Source of the DNA: an uncultured Candidatus Thioglobus sp.
GTDB lineage: Bacteria; Pseudomonadota; Gammaproteobacteria; PS1; Pseudothioglobaceae
Assembly (NCBI GenBank): GCA_905612405.1
Contig: CAJQRX010000024.1
Location: 1-37,362, forward strand
Length of the DNA: 37,362 nt
Direction: 5' to 3'
Shown here piece after piece: positions 17,263-24,635 of the stretch. The translations under genes were made by a program, and so were the position numbers. How positions within the stretch are numbered: the first letter of the stretch is position 1; each line of letters begins with the position of its first letter. The notes below the pieces were generated by a model, which did no database searches, was not told where the DNA came from, and was given only the letters and a program-made list of their open reading frames with translations.

Positions 17263-18483
17263 TTATCTCCCTTGGATTTCCATCTTTTTATTGACATAAT
17301 TAAGCAATAAAGAAATAAACAGTGAGATTACTAGATAAACAAGCATTGCCATAGCTAAAATCTCAACCGCTTGACCAACCTGATTTAGTACGGTGCCTCC
17401 AAATGTGCTCATAAGCTCTGGGTAACCAATTACGGTTGCTAATGAAGAGTTTTTAGTCAAATTTAGGTATTGATTAATAGTTGGTGGTATTGCCACTCTC
17501 AATGCTTGAGGAAGTACAATAAGTTTTAGAGATTGTATTGGCGATAAACCAATTGCAGCAGCTGCCTCTTTTTGGCCTTTATCTACTGCCTCTATTCCAG
17601 ATCTTATTGCTTCAGCAATATAGGTTGCAGTATAGACGCTCAATGCAAAAGTTAATGCTAAAAATTCTGGAACAACAGCCATGCCACCCTTAAGATTAAA
17701 TTTACCTAGAACCGCATAATCAAATTGAAGTGGTGAGCCAATTAAAAAGTAGACTATTACTGGAAAACCAATAACTAATCCCAGGGTGTATGTCCAGGTG
17801 CTAGTATGAGCTCCTGTAAGCTCATGCTTTTTCTTAAAAAATTTCTTAATAAAATAAGCAGCAATGATTCCGATAATGAAAGCTAAAGTTACAAATAAAA
17901 AGCCATCCTCGGGGATTGGCTTTGGAAGATACAAACCCCTTTGATTAAGGAATGCAATATCAAAAAATGCCAAACTTTGTTTAGGATGAGGAAAAATATT
18001 TATAAATAAGTTGTACCAAAAAAGAATTTGTAAAAGAATAGGTATATTTCTAAAGAGCTCAATATAGCCGCCTGCAAGTTTTGAAATTAAGTAATTATTA
18101 GAAAGTCTTGCAATACCAATTAAAAGCCCAATTAGTGTAGATAGTATTATGCCAATAAAGGCTACAACTAAAGTATTAACAAGCCCTACATAAAAAACAG
18201 TTAAATTAGAAGATTCTGGCGTGTAGTCAACTACAATATTACCAAGGAAAGGTAAGATATCAAAGCCAGCCCTATTGTTAAGAAAAGAAAAGCCTGTATT
18301 AATTCCTCTCTCTTCAATGTTTTCAAAGAGGTTTCCAATAGCCGTATAAAAAAGTCCTACTACTAAAACAAATGTGATTACCTGGAAGAAGAAAGCTCTT
18401 ACTTCATTGTTATAAAGCAAATCACGAAAGTTTGACCCTCTATGTTTAGATTTACCAAGGGAGTCAAGGATAAGTTTTTTCAT
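17263..18483 (-). CDS. aapQ: General L-amino-acid ABC transporter permease AapQ
   Basis: The partner permease, about 406 residues with roughly eight membrane helices. The long N-terminal half is typical of AapQ/BztB, including the NNRAGFDILPF periplasmic segment. The C-terminal half holds the EAA loop (GQKEAAAAIGLSPIQSLKL). The frame opens three codons earlier with TTG at 18492, but the ATG at 18483 is the more likely start; neither has a clear ribosome site. It lies 125 bases after aapJ, beyond a strong hairpin, so expression is probably lower than that of the binding protein. Confidence 0.92.
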   Translation of the reverse strand: MKKLILDSLGKSKHRGSNFRDLLYNNEVRAFFFQVITFVLVVGLFYTAIGNLFENIEERGINTGFSFLNNRAGFDILPFLGNIVVDYTPESSNLTVFYVGLVNTLVVAFIGIILSTLIGLLIGIARLSNNYLISKLAGGYIELFRNIPILLQILFWYNLFINIFPHPKQSLAFFDIAFLNQRGLYLPKPIPEDGFLFVTLAFIIGIIAAYFIKKFFKKKHELTGAHTSTWTYTLGLVIGFPVIVYFLIGSPLQFDYAVLGKFNLKGGMAVVPEFLALTFALSVYTATYIAEAIRSGIEAVDKGQKEAAAAIGLSPIQSLKLIVLPQALRVAIPPTINQYLNLTKNSSLATVIGYPELMSTFGGTVLNQVGQAVEILAMAMLVYLVISLFISLLLNYVNKKMEIQGR

Positions 18484-18540
18484 ATAAAGCAATAAATATT
18501 AATTGAGAAATTTTACTAAAAAACTAGCTTTGAATTAATA

Positions 18541-18584
18541 AAAAAAGTAAAAAAAAACCAGCCTGCTAAAGTATAGCAGGCTGG
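18541..18584 (-). terminator. Intrinsic-terminator-like hairpin between aapJ and aapQ
   Basis: A perfect 11-bp inverted repeat, CCAGCCTGCTA (18558-18568) and TAGCAGGCTGG (18574-18584), with a 5-base loop. On the minus strand it is followed at once by a run of Ts (18557 down to 18541, with one interruption). It lies about 25 bases past the aapJ stop. It is likely a partial terminator or 3'-stabilising hairpin that keeps the binding-protein mRNA abundant relative to the permease genes. Confidence 0.88.
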
Positions 18585-18608
18585 CTTAGGTTCTATCTAG
18601 ATAATTGC

Positions 18609-19616
18609 TTATCTAAATGGAGGTGAGTAAAGAATACCACCTTGTGACCATAGTGCGTTAACACCACGAGCAATACCAATTGGAGTATTAACACCAATAT
18701 TGCGCTCAAAGCTTTCAGAGTAGTTACCTACTTGCTTAATGATCTGGTAAGTCCAGTCTGAAGTCAAACCAACGTACTCATGAGTGCTTCCAGAGCGACC
18801 CATTAAGCGCTCACGCTCAGGGTTGTTAGAAACCATATCAACAGTAGCACTAGTAACACCAATCTCTTCAGCAGTAATCATAGCGTTTAGAGACCATCTT
18901 ACGATGTTAAACCACTGGTCATCACCTTGACGAACAACAGGGCCTAAAGGCTCTTTAGAAATGATTTCTGGAAGCACAACGTGCTCAGAAGGATCGTTCG
19001 CACCAGCACGCATTGAATATAATCCAGATGCGTCAGTTGTTAGAACGTCACAACGACCAGCGTCATAGTTGCTTAGAGTTTGAGCATTTGTATCAGAAAC
19101 AACAGAGTTGTAATCGATACCGTTTGCTTTACCCCAGTCAGCTAAGTTTAATTCAGTAGTTGTACCTGCTTGAATACAAATCGCAGCTCCACCTAATTCC
19201 ATAGCACTAGAAACACCTAGAGAAGACTTGACCATAAAGCCTTGTCCATCATAGTAGTTAACACCTGCAAAGTTAAGACCTAGTGAAGCGTCACGAGTAA
19301 TTGTCCAAGTAGTATTTCTAGACAACATGTCGATCTCACCAGACTGAAGTGCAGTGAATCTTTCTTTAGCAGTTAGTGGTACAAATTTAACCTTAGTTGC
19401 ATCGCCAAGCGTTGCAGCAGCAACAGCACGACAAACATCAACATCAACACCTGTCCATGTTCCTGAAGAGTCAGCAGAAGAGAATCCCGCAAGACCTTTA
19501 GATACGCCACAAGAAACGTGGCCTTTAGCTTGAACGTCGCTTAATGTAGAAGCTTGTACACCTAGTGCACCAACAACTAACAACGAAGCAGCAGTCAATT
19601 TTAGTAATTGTTTCAT
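18609..19616 (-). CDS. aapJ: General L-amino-acid ABC transporter, periplasmic binding protein
   Basis: Captures amino acids in the periplasm and delivers them to AapQM. It has a signal peptide (KQLLKLTAASLLVVGALGVQA, likely cut near residue 21-22) and then the AapJ/BztA-type solute-binding fold: VQAKGHVSCGV, TWTGVDVDVCRAVAAA, RNTTWTITRDASLGLNF, AICIQAGTTTELN and the C-terminal NALWSQGGILYSPPFR. The frame is open 14 codons further up, but the ATG at 19616 follows AAGGAG at the right distance and begins the signal peptide. The mature part is free of Lys/Arg-poor or damaged stretches. It is the first gene of the operon. Confidence 0.96.
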   Translation of the reverse strand: MKQLLKLTAASLLVVGALGVQASTLSDVQAKGHVSCGVSKGLAGFSSADSSGTWTGVDVDVCRAVAAATLGDATKVKFVPLTAKERFTALQSGEIDMLSRNTTWTITRDASLGLNFAGVNYYDGQGFMVKSSLGVSSAMELGGAAICIQAGTTTELNLADWGKANGIDYNSVVSDTNAQTLSNYDAGRCDVLTTDASGLYSMRAGANDPSEHVVLPEIISKEPLGPVVRQGDDQWFNIVRWSLNAMITAEEIGVTSATVDMVSNNPERERLMGRSGSTHEYVGLTSDWTYQIIKQVGNYSESFERNIGVNTPIGIARGVNALWSQGGILYSPPFR

Positions 19617-19685
19617 ATATATCTCCTTAATGAGTTTCAAAGTATAACAATCCATCACAATCGCGTGAGGACTACAGAAATTTTA

Positions 19686-19699
19686 TCACTACTTAGTGA
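19686..19699. repeat. Palindrome TCACTA-CT-TAGTGA upstream of aapJ
   Basis: A perfect 6-bp inverted repeat with a two-base centre, 70-83 bases upstream of the aapJ start. Its size and place fit an operator for the transporter operon; the regulator is unknown. Confidence 0.5.
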
Positions 19700-19936
19700 C
19701 ATAATACTAGTTATTTTTAAAATCAATTTACGTCTCTAAGGCTAATGAAATAGCGGTATTTTCATAAACACTATGTAATTTAATTTAGAAATATTTATAA
19801 AAATTTAATGAATTCAATTCAATTTTTATAGACCACCATAATGCTTATTTTGTAATTAAATGGACTAAAAATTAATAATTTTAGTTTTAAAATATTATAT
19901 TTTTAATTATCTATTTATACTTATAAAACAATGACT

Positions 19937-19970
19937 TAAACGTATATTAGTTAATAAATACATACGTTTA
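19937..19970. repeat. Inverted repeat TAAACGTAT ... ATACGTTTA
   Basis: Perfect 9-bp arms (19937-19945 and 19962-19970) separated by 16 bases, about 25 bp centre to centre. The arms contain ACGT in an otherwise AT-only stretch, which makes chance less likely. It lies 85-118 bases upstream of the nadE start and may be a binding site for a dimeric regulator. Confidence 0.5.
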
Positions 19971-19996
19971 TATTCCCTTAATTTATGAACTATAGG

Positions 19997-20024
19997 TATT
20001 TTATAACTATAGTGGTATAAAATA
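19997..20024. repeat. Inverted repeat TATTTTATA ... TATAAAATA before nadE
   Basis: Perfect 9-bp arms (19997-20005 and 20016-20024) with a 10-base spacer, ending 30 bases before the nadE start and probably overlapping its promoter. Because the arms contain only A and T, chance is a real possibility. A candidate operator for the DNA-binding domain of nadE itself. Confidence 0.4.
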
Positions 20025-20054
20025 ACTAATATATACTTAAACTAATGAGTCATA

Positions 20055-21929
20055 GTGAATAAAAAAACAACTGAATACCTTGCTCTGGTGCGCCAGAAAA
20101 CTGGTTTTTCTGATTATAAAATTTCTAAGGAGTATGATATTAACCAATCTAACCTTAGTAAATATAGTTCTGGCAAGTCCGCTTTGAGTGAAACACATGC
20201 CTGGTTATTTGCTAATATTCTTGAATTAGACCCTTCAGAAGTAGTCGCAAATACTAAGTATGAACATGCAATAAACACTGGAAATAGTTTGAAGGCTGTA
20301 TTTTGGCAAGAACAGCTTAATAAGATATTCTCTGAGTCAGAGCCGATTAAAATCCAAATCGCTCAATTTAACCCTATTGTTGGTGATATTAAGGCAAATG
20401 CCTTGAGAATGTTAGGCTTGATTAATGAAGCTCATGAAATGGGTGCACATTTAATTATTTTTCCAGAATTAGCCATTACTGGCTACCCTCCAGAAGATCT
20501 TTTATTTAGAGATGGATTTATTAAGCAAGTTAATAATGAAATAATTAATTTATGTAATCTAGTTCCTTCGACTATAACTATTTTATTTGGCGCACCAAGT
20601 AAATTAAATGATTTTCTTTTCAATAGCGCTTTTTGTATTCAAGGCAATCGAGTTATTCATGTCTATAACAAACAAGAACTACCTAACTATGGTGTTTTTG
20701 ATGAAAAACGCTACTTCACCTCTGGTGATGAGTCATTTGTATTTGAGTGTCAACAAACTAAAGTTGGTGTTTTAATTTGTGAAGATCAGTGGATTGATGG
20801 TCCAATGGATAGATTATGTCAGTCTAATATCGATGTAGTAGTTTCTCTTAATGCATCACCGTTTCAAATAGACAAACAAAATCAGCGTATAGATAGATGC
20901 AAACACTTCGCTTTAAAATTTGATCTTTCATTTATTTACGTTAATATGGTGGGAGGTCAAGACGAAGTTGTCTTTGATGGCAACTCTTTTGTTATAAGTA
21001 ACCTTGGAGAACTTACTCTTCAGCTTCCTGCGTTTAAAGAACTGTCTTCGCCTCATAACAGTACTGATTATTTACCCTCTATCTTAACCGAAGAGGAATC
21101 TATTTACTCTGCACTTGTTTTAGCGACAAGAGATTATATTCAAAAGAACTCCTTTGGAGGTGCTTTAATTGGCTTGTCGGGAGGTATTGACTCAGCCTTG
21201 ACTCTTGCTGTTGCTGTTGATGCTATTGGTCCTAAAAATGTTCATGCAGTTATGATGCCTTACCAATTTACATCTGATATGAGCCTAGAGGACTCCGAAC
21301 TTCAAGCGCGAACTCAAGGAGTTCAGTTTTCAAATATTGATATCCACTCGATGGTTGATTCTTTTAATTTTTCTCTTAATGATTTTTTTGAAAATACCTC
21401 TCCAGACTCAACTGAAGAAAATATTCAAGCTAGAGTTCGAGGTACTCTTTTAATGGCTCTTTCTAATAAATATCATAAAATTGTACTTGCAACTGGTAAC
21501 AAATCAGAAATGGCAGTTGGTTACGCAACTTTATATGGAGACATGTGTGGTGGATTTGCTCCACTTAAGGATATTCCTAAAACAATGGTATATAGGCTTT
21601 CTAGCTATAGAAATTCAGTGTCTGCAGTTATTCCTGAGCGTGTTATAACAAGACCTCCTTCTGCTGAGCTTGCGCCTAATCAAGTTGATCAAGATACACT
21701 TCCTTCATATGAAGTTTTAGATGATATTTTAAAGAGATTTGTTGAATTAAAAAACTCTGTAGCTCAAATTACTGAGCAAGGTCATAGCCTTGAGGTTGTT
21801 AATAAGGTAACTTCTATGATTCTTAGAAATGAATACAAAAGGAGGCAATCTGCCCCTGGTCCTAAAATAAGTGGGAATGCTTTTGGTAAAGAAAGAAGAT
21901 ATCCAATGACATCAAAGTTTAAGCCTTAA
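20055..21929 (+). CDS. nadE: HTH domain fused to glutamine-dependent NAD+ synthetase
   Basis: Makes NAD+ from deamido-NAD+, ATP and glutamine. Residues about 97-350 are the nitrilase-type glutaminase with its triad Glu138 (FPELAITGYPPEDLLF), Lys206 (NKQELPNYGVFDEKRYF) and Cys242 (VLICEDQW). Residues about 350-624 are the synthetase with SGGIDS (375-380), TGNKSEMAVGYATLYGD (480-496) and RPPSAELAPNQ. Unusually, about 96 residues precede the normal start: residues 8-58 form an XRE/Cro-like helix-turn-helix (YKISKEYDINQSNLSKYSSG, recognition helix near 30-40), and 59-91 look like the tail of small phage-type regulators. The frame is unbroken. An in-frame stop at 20046 makes GTG 20055 the first usable start, and no ATG exists at the domain junction (a TTG is at 20289). 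The NadE call is certain; the regulatory role of the HTH is inferred. Confidence 0.95.
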   Translation: MNKKTTEYLALVRQKTGFSDYKISKEYDINQSNLSKYSSGKSALSETHAWLFANILELDPSEVVANTKYEHAINTGNSLKAVFWQEQLNKIFSESEPIKIQIAQFNPIVGDIKANALRMLGLINEAHEMGAHLIIFPELAITGYPPEDLLFRDGFIKQVNNEIINLCNLVPSTITILFGAPSKLNDFLFNSAFCIQGNRVIHVYNKQELPNYGVFDEKRYFTSGDESFVFECQQTKVGVLICEDQWIDGPMDRLCQSNIDVVVSLNASPFQIDKQNQRIDRCKHFALKFDLSFIYVNMVGGQDEVVFDGNSFVISNLGELTLQLPAFKELSSPHNSTDYLPSILTEEESIYSALVLATRDYIQKNSFGGALIGLSGGIDSALTLAVAVDAIGPKNVHAVMMPYQFTSDMSLEDSELQARTQGVQFSNIDIHSMVDSFNFSLNDFFENTSPDSTEENIQARVRGTLLMALSNKYHKIVLATGNKSEMAVGYATLYGDMCGGFAPLKDIPKTMVYRLSSYRNSVSAVIPERVITRPPSAELAPNQVDQDTLPSYEVLDDILKRFVELKNSVAQITEQGHSLEVVNKVTSMILRNEYKRRQSAPGPKISGNAFGKERRYPMTSKFKP

Positions 21930-21933
21930 TCTT

Positions 21934-23226
21934 CTAAACCTCAAAAACCTTTAATAGCCCTGCTGCTTTATGTCTTGTTTCGGCTAATTCTTTTTCAGGA
22001 ATTGAATCATAAACTATTCCAGCACCAGCTCTGAAGCTTAGAACATCTCCTTGATGGATAAAACTTCGAATAAGGATGTTGAAATCCATCTTACCATTTT
22101 GACTTATATATCCTACAGATCCAGTATAGGCCTCCCTTGGCATTTGCTCTAATTCATTGATGATTTCCATACAACGCACTTTAGGACAGCCTGTGATTGT
22201 TCCTCCTGGAAATAGGGCTTTAACAATATCTTTGATACCGATACTTTCACGAAGCCTTCCTTTAATATTAGAGACAATATGGTGGACAAATGGATAAGTT
22301 TCTAATGTCATTATTTCATTCACAAAAACACTGCCATATTCACACACCCTTCCCATATCATTTCTTTCTAAGTCTAGAAGCATAACGTGCTCAGCTATTT
22401 CTTTAGGATGATTTATTAAATTTTCCTTTTGTGTTTTATCTAAATCACCCTTGGCTCTAGGATGAGTTCCTGCAATAGGCCTTGTTTCTAAAACCCGATC
22501 ATTCACACTAAAAAGTCTCTCAGGAGAAGAAGAGATTATGCTGAAATTTTCATACTGAATGAGGGCAGAAAAAGGCGCTGGATTAGTTTTTTTTAGTGCA
22601 TTATAAATTAAAGTTGAATCAGTAATATCAGCCAGCTTATATTGCCATTTTCGTGATAGGTTAACTTGAAAAACATCACCAGCAATAATATAATCTAAAC
22701 TACTTTTAACACCATCAATAAATTTATTTTCAGTTTCTTCAGACGGTATCCCTTTAATTTTCTGAGCTGGCATTTTACTAAGATTTTTTGTATCTTCTAT
22801 TATCCTATCAATACGAGATTGGTTATTATCTTGGTCAATGATGAAAGTTTTATCCAACTTATGATCAACAATAATTGCTGAAGGAATTTGAACTGCATAA
22901 GCTATTGGTAGTTTTGATTTATGTAGCTTAGAAGACAAAGTTGGCTCAATCTGAGCTATTAACTCATAAGAAAGATAAACAAACCATCCGCCAGTAAAGG
23001 GAAGGTCAGAGTCTAGATGGTTTGATTTACTTTTACTTTGAAGTTCTTTTAAAAAATCAAAGTCTAAAGAGTTCTTAAGGATAATGCTTTCACCAGGAAA
23101 GGCAAATAATATTGAGAATCTGTTGTTTTCATTGTGGTTGACACTTTCAAGTAAGAAAGGATATCGGTCCTTATCAAGATAACAAAAAGATGTTAAATCA
23201 ATTTTTGGTATTTCTAGAATCTCCAC
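21934..23226 (-). CDS. pabB: Aminodeoxychorismate synthase component I
   Basis: Converts chorismate, with ammonia from a glutaminase partner, to 4-amino-4-deoxychorismate on the way to folate. The C-terminal chorismate-binding domain is clear: GDVFQVNLSRKWQ (183-195), LLDLERNDMGRVCEYGSV (283-300), LFPGGTITGCPKVRCMEI (338-355) and DFNILIRSF (381-389). The PGGTITGCPK and DFNILIR forms favour PabB over TrpE, although residue 252 is Ala in PIAGT, where E. coli PabB has Lys (PIKGT). Anthranilate synthase is therefore the alternative. Length 430. It starts four bases after cpoB, at the end of the tol operon. Confidence 0.82.
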   Translation of the reverse strand: MEILEIPKIDLTSFCYLDKDRYPFLLESVNHNENNRFSILFAFPGESIILKNSLDFDFLKELQSKSKSNHLDSDLPFTGGWFVYLSYELIAQIEPTLSSKLHKSKLPIAYAVQIPSAIIVDHKLDKTFIIDQDNNQSRIDRIIEDTKNLSKMPAQKIKGIPSEETENKFIDGVKSSLDYIIAGDVFQVNLSRKWQYKLADITDSTLIYNALKKTNPAPFSALIQYENFSIISSSPERLFSVNDRVLETRPIAGTHPRAKGDLDKTQKENLINHPKEIAEHVMLLDLERNDMGRVCEYGSVFVNEIMTLETYPFVHHIVSNIKGRLRESIGIKDIVKALFPGGTITGCPKVRCMEIINELEQMPREAYTGSVGYISQNGKMDFNILIRSFIHQGDVLSFRAGAGIVYDSIPEKELAETRHKAAGLLKVFEV

Positions 23227-23230
23227 TTAC

Positions 23231-23884
23231 TTAAAGATCTAAAAGTAATTGGTTTGCTTTGTTAATCAAAGAGTTTCTAGGGTATTTATTAATCATATCT
23301 AATAATAATAGTTTAGCTTCATTAACTTCATTTAGCTTAATCAAAACTCTAGACAGCTCAAACATTGAGTCAGGGTATTTTGTATGACTTTTATTATTAG
23401 ACTGGAACTCTAGAAATTCATCTTTAGATTTTAAGTATTCTTTATTCGCAGAGTATGCTCTTGCAAGCCACAGTTTTAAATCTTTAACTGATGACGACTC
23501 AGCTGAAGCCTCCTCAAAGTTTATAAGAAGTAAGATTGCCTGTTCATAATTACCAAGAGCGAATTGATTTTTTCCATCAGAGTAGAGGGTATTTAAATTA
23601 TCGACTTGATTTTGTACAGTTGATGTTTCTTCTTTTTTATTATTTGAAAGATTTAATTCAAACATTTGAAGTAGTTCTGTAATTTTTGAAGAATTTATTC
23701 TTTGGTTTTCTTTAATAAGATCAATTTCATCTTTTAATGATAAAATTTTTTTATTTAGAGATTTAATTTCTTTATTGATTTTTAAGATTGCAAAATCGGT
23801 ATCTAAGCCTTCATTAGCATAGGCCCCATGCAGAAATAACATGGGAGCTATGTAAACTATACATATAAATAATTTCTTTTTCAT
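23231..23884 (-). CDS. cpoB: Cell division coordinator CpoB (YbgF)
   Basis: A periplasmic protein that links Tol-Pal to peptidoglycan synthesis at the septum in E. coli. It has an N-terminal signal peptide (about residues 1-23, ending GAYA), a coiled coil (about 30-80, LNKKILSLKDEIDLIKENQ) that trimerises in homologues, and C-terminal tetratricopeptide repeats (about 97-217) containing GNYEQAILLL and YPRNSLINKANQLLLDL. Length 217 is a little under E. coli's 263. It lies 46 bases after pal, the standard place. Confidence 0.88.
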   Translation of the reverse strand: MKKKLFICIVYIAPMLFLHGAYANEGLDTDFAILKINKEIKSLNKKILSLKDEIDLIKENQRINSSKITELLQMFELNLSNNKKEETSTVQNQVDNLNTLYSDGKNQFALGNYEQAILLLINFEEASAESSSVKDLKLWLARAYSANKEYLKSKDEFLEFQSNNKSHTKYPDSMFELSRVLIKLNEVNEAKLLLLDMINKYPRNSLINKANQLLLDL

Positions 23885-23930
23885 TAAACAACGAACAGGT
23901 TAATTAAAAAAGAGTTTTAAAAGGCTGCCT

Positions 23931-24623
23931 CTAGTAGTAAGAGAACTCTACTCTTCGATTCTCTTCCCAAGCCATTTCATTACTTCCAACAAGAATTGGC
24001 AATTCTTCACCATAGCTTATAACCACAATTCTATCGTCAAGATTATAAAGACTTAAAACCTCTTTTACACTCAAAGCACGATTTTCACCAAGAGCTAAGT
24101 TATATTCACGAGTGCCTCGCTCATCGGCGTGACCTTCTAACCTTAATCTTAATGAAGGGTTGTCCTGCATAAAATTAGCATGATCAATAATTATTCTAGT
24201 TGACTCCTCATCAATTTCAGAGTCATCATAAGAGAAATACAAGATGAACGTCCCACCATTATTTGTAAATTCATCAATTAATGCTGCTAAAGCTTCAGAA
24301 TTTTCTACTAAATCCTCAATTAGCTTATCTCTATCAATTAAATTTCCATCCGCGTCGAGTTCAAAATCTATCCCTTTAGCAATAGCTCTCTCGATAAGTG
24401 CACCATCAGACATAGACTTAAGCTTTTCAATTTCAGTGATAGTTGCATCACTATATTCATCAACTGCAACGAGAGTTTCTTCTCCACCTAAATCAGCTTG
24501 TTCCGTGGCAGCATCACTTGGGTTAATTAAATCAAGAAACTTGTCACCAAGTTCAGATATATTAGTTGCAGCACATGAACTTAAAAAGATCACACTTGAT
24601 AATAGTAGAATTTTTTTTGACAT
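23931..24623 (-). CDS. pal: Peptidoglycan-associated lipoprotein
   Basis: An outer-membrane lipoprotein that grips peptidoglycan and cycles with TolB during cell constriction. The lipobox is LSSC with lipidated Cys17. The C-terminal OmpA-like domain (about 124-230) has YFSYDDSEID, LEGHADERGTREYNLALGE and a final RRVEFSYY. Between them is an acidic linker of about 100 residues (roughly 28-123) that makes the protein 230 residues rather than the usual 170-180. An AAGGAA ribosome site precedes the ATG. It follows tolB by 12 bases. Confidence 0.93.
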   Translation of the reverse strand: MSKKILLLSSVIFLSSCAATNISELGDKFLDLINPSDAATEQADLGGEETLVAVDEYSDATITEIEKLKSMSDGALIERAIAKGIDFELDADGNLIDRDKLIEDLVENSEALAALIDEFTNNGGTFILYFSYDDSEIDEESTRIIIDHANFMQDNPSLRLRLEGHADERGTREYNLALGENRALSVKEVLSLYNLDDRIVVISYGEELPILVGSNEMAWEENRRVEFSYY

Positions 24624-24635
24624 TTTTTTTTTTCC

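Larger units (their letters stand above)
19617..20054. other. 438-bp divergent intergenic region between aapJ and nadE
   Basis: No gene is seen. It is very AT-rich and must hold the promoters of both aapJ and nadE. Three inverted repeats stand out and are listed separately: 19686-19699, 19937-19970 and 19997-20024. An AAGGAG ribosome site for aapJ lies at its left edge. No riboswitch or RNA family was recognised. Confidence 0.6.

Noticed and set aside
20045-20062. Five-codon ATG frame (Met-Ser-His-Ser-Glu) overlapping the nadE GTG start
   Set aside because: Too short to judge and without a clear ribosome site; could be a leader but cannot be separated from chance.
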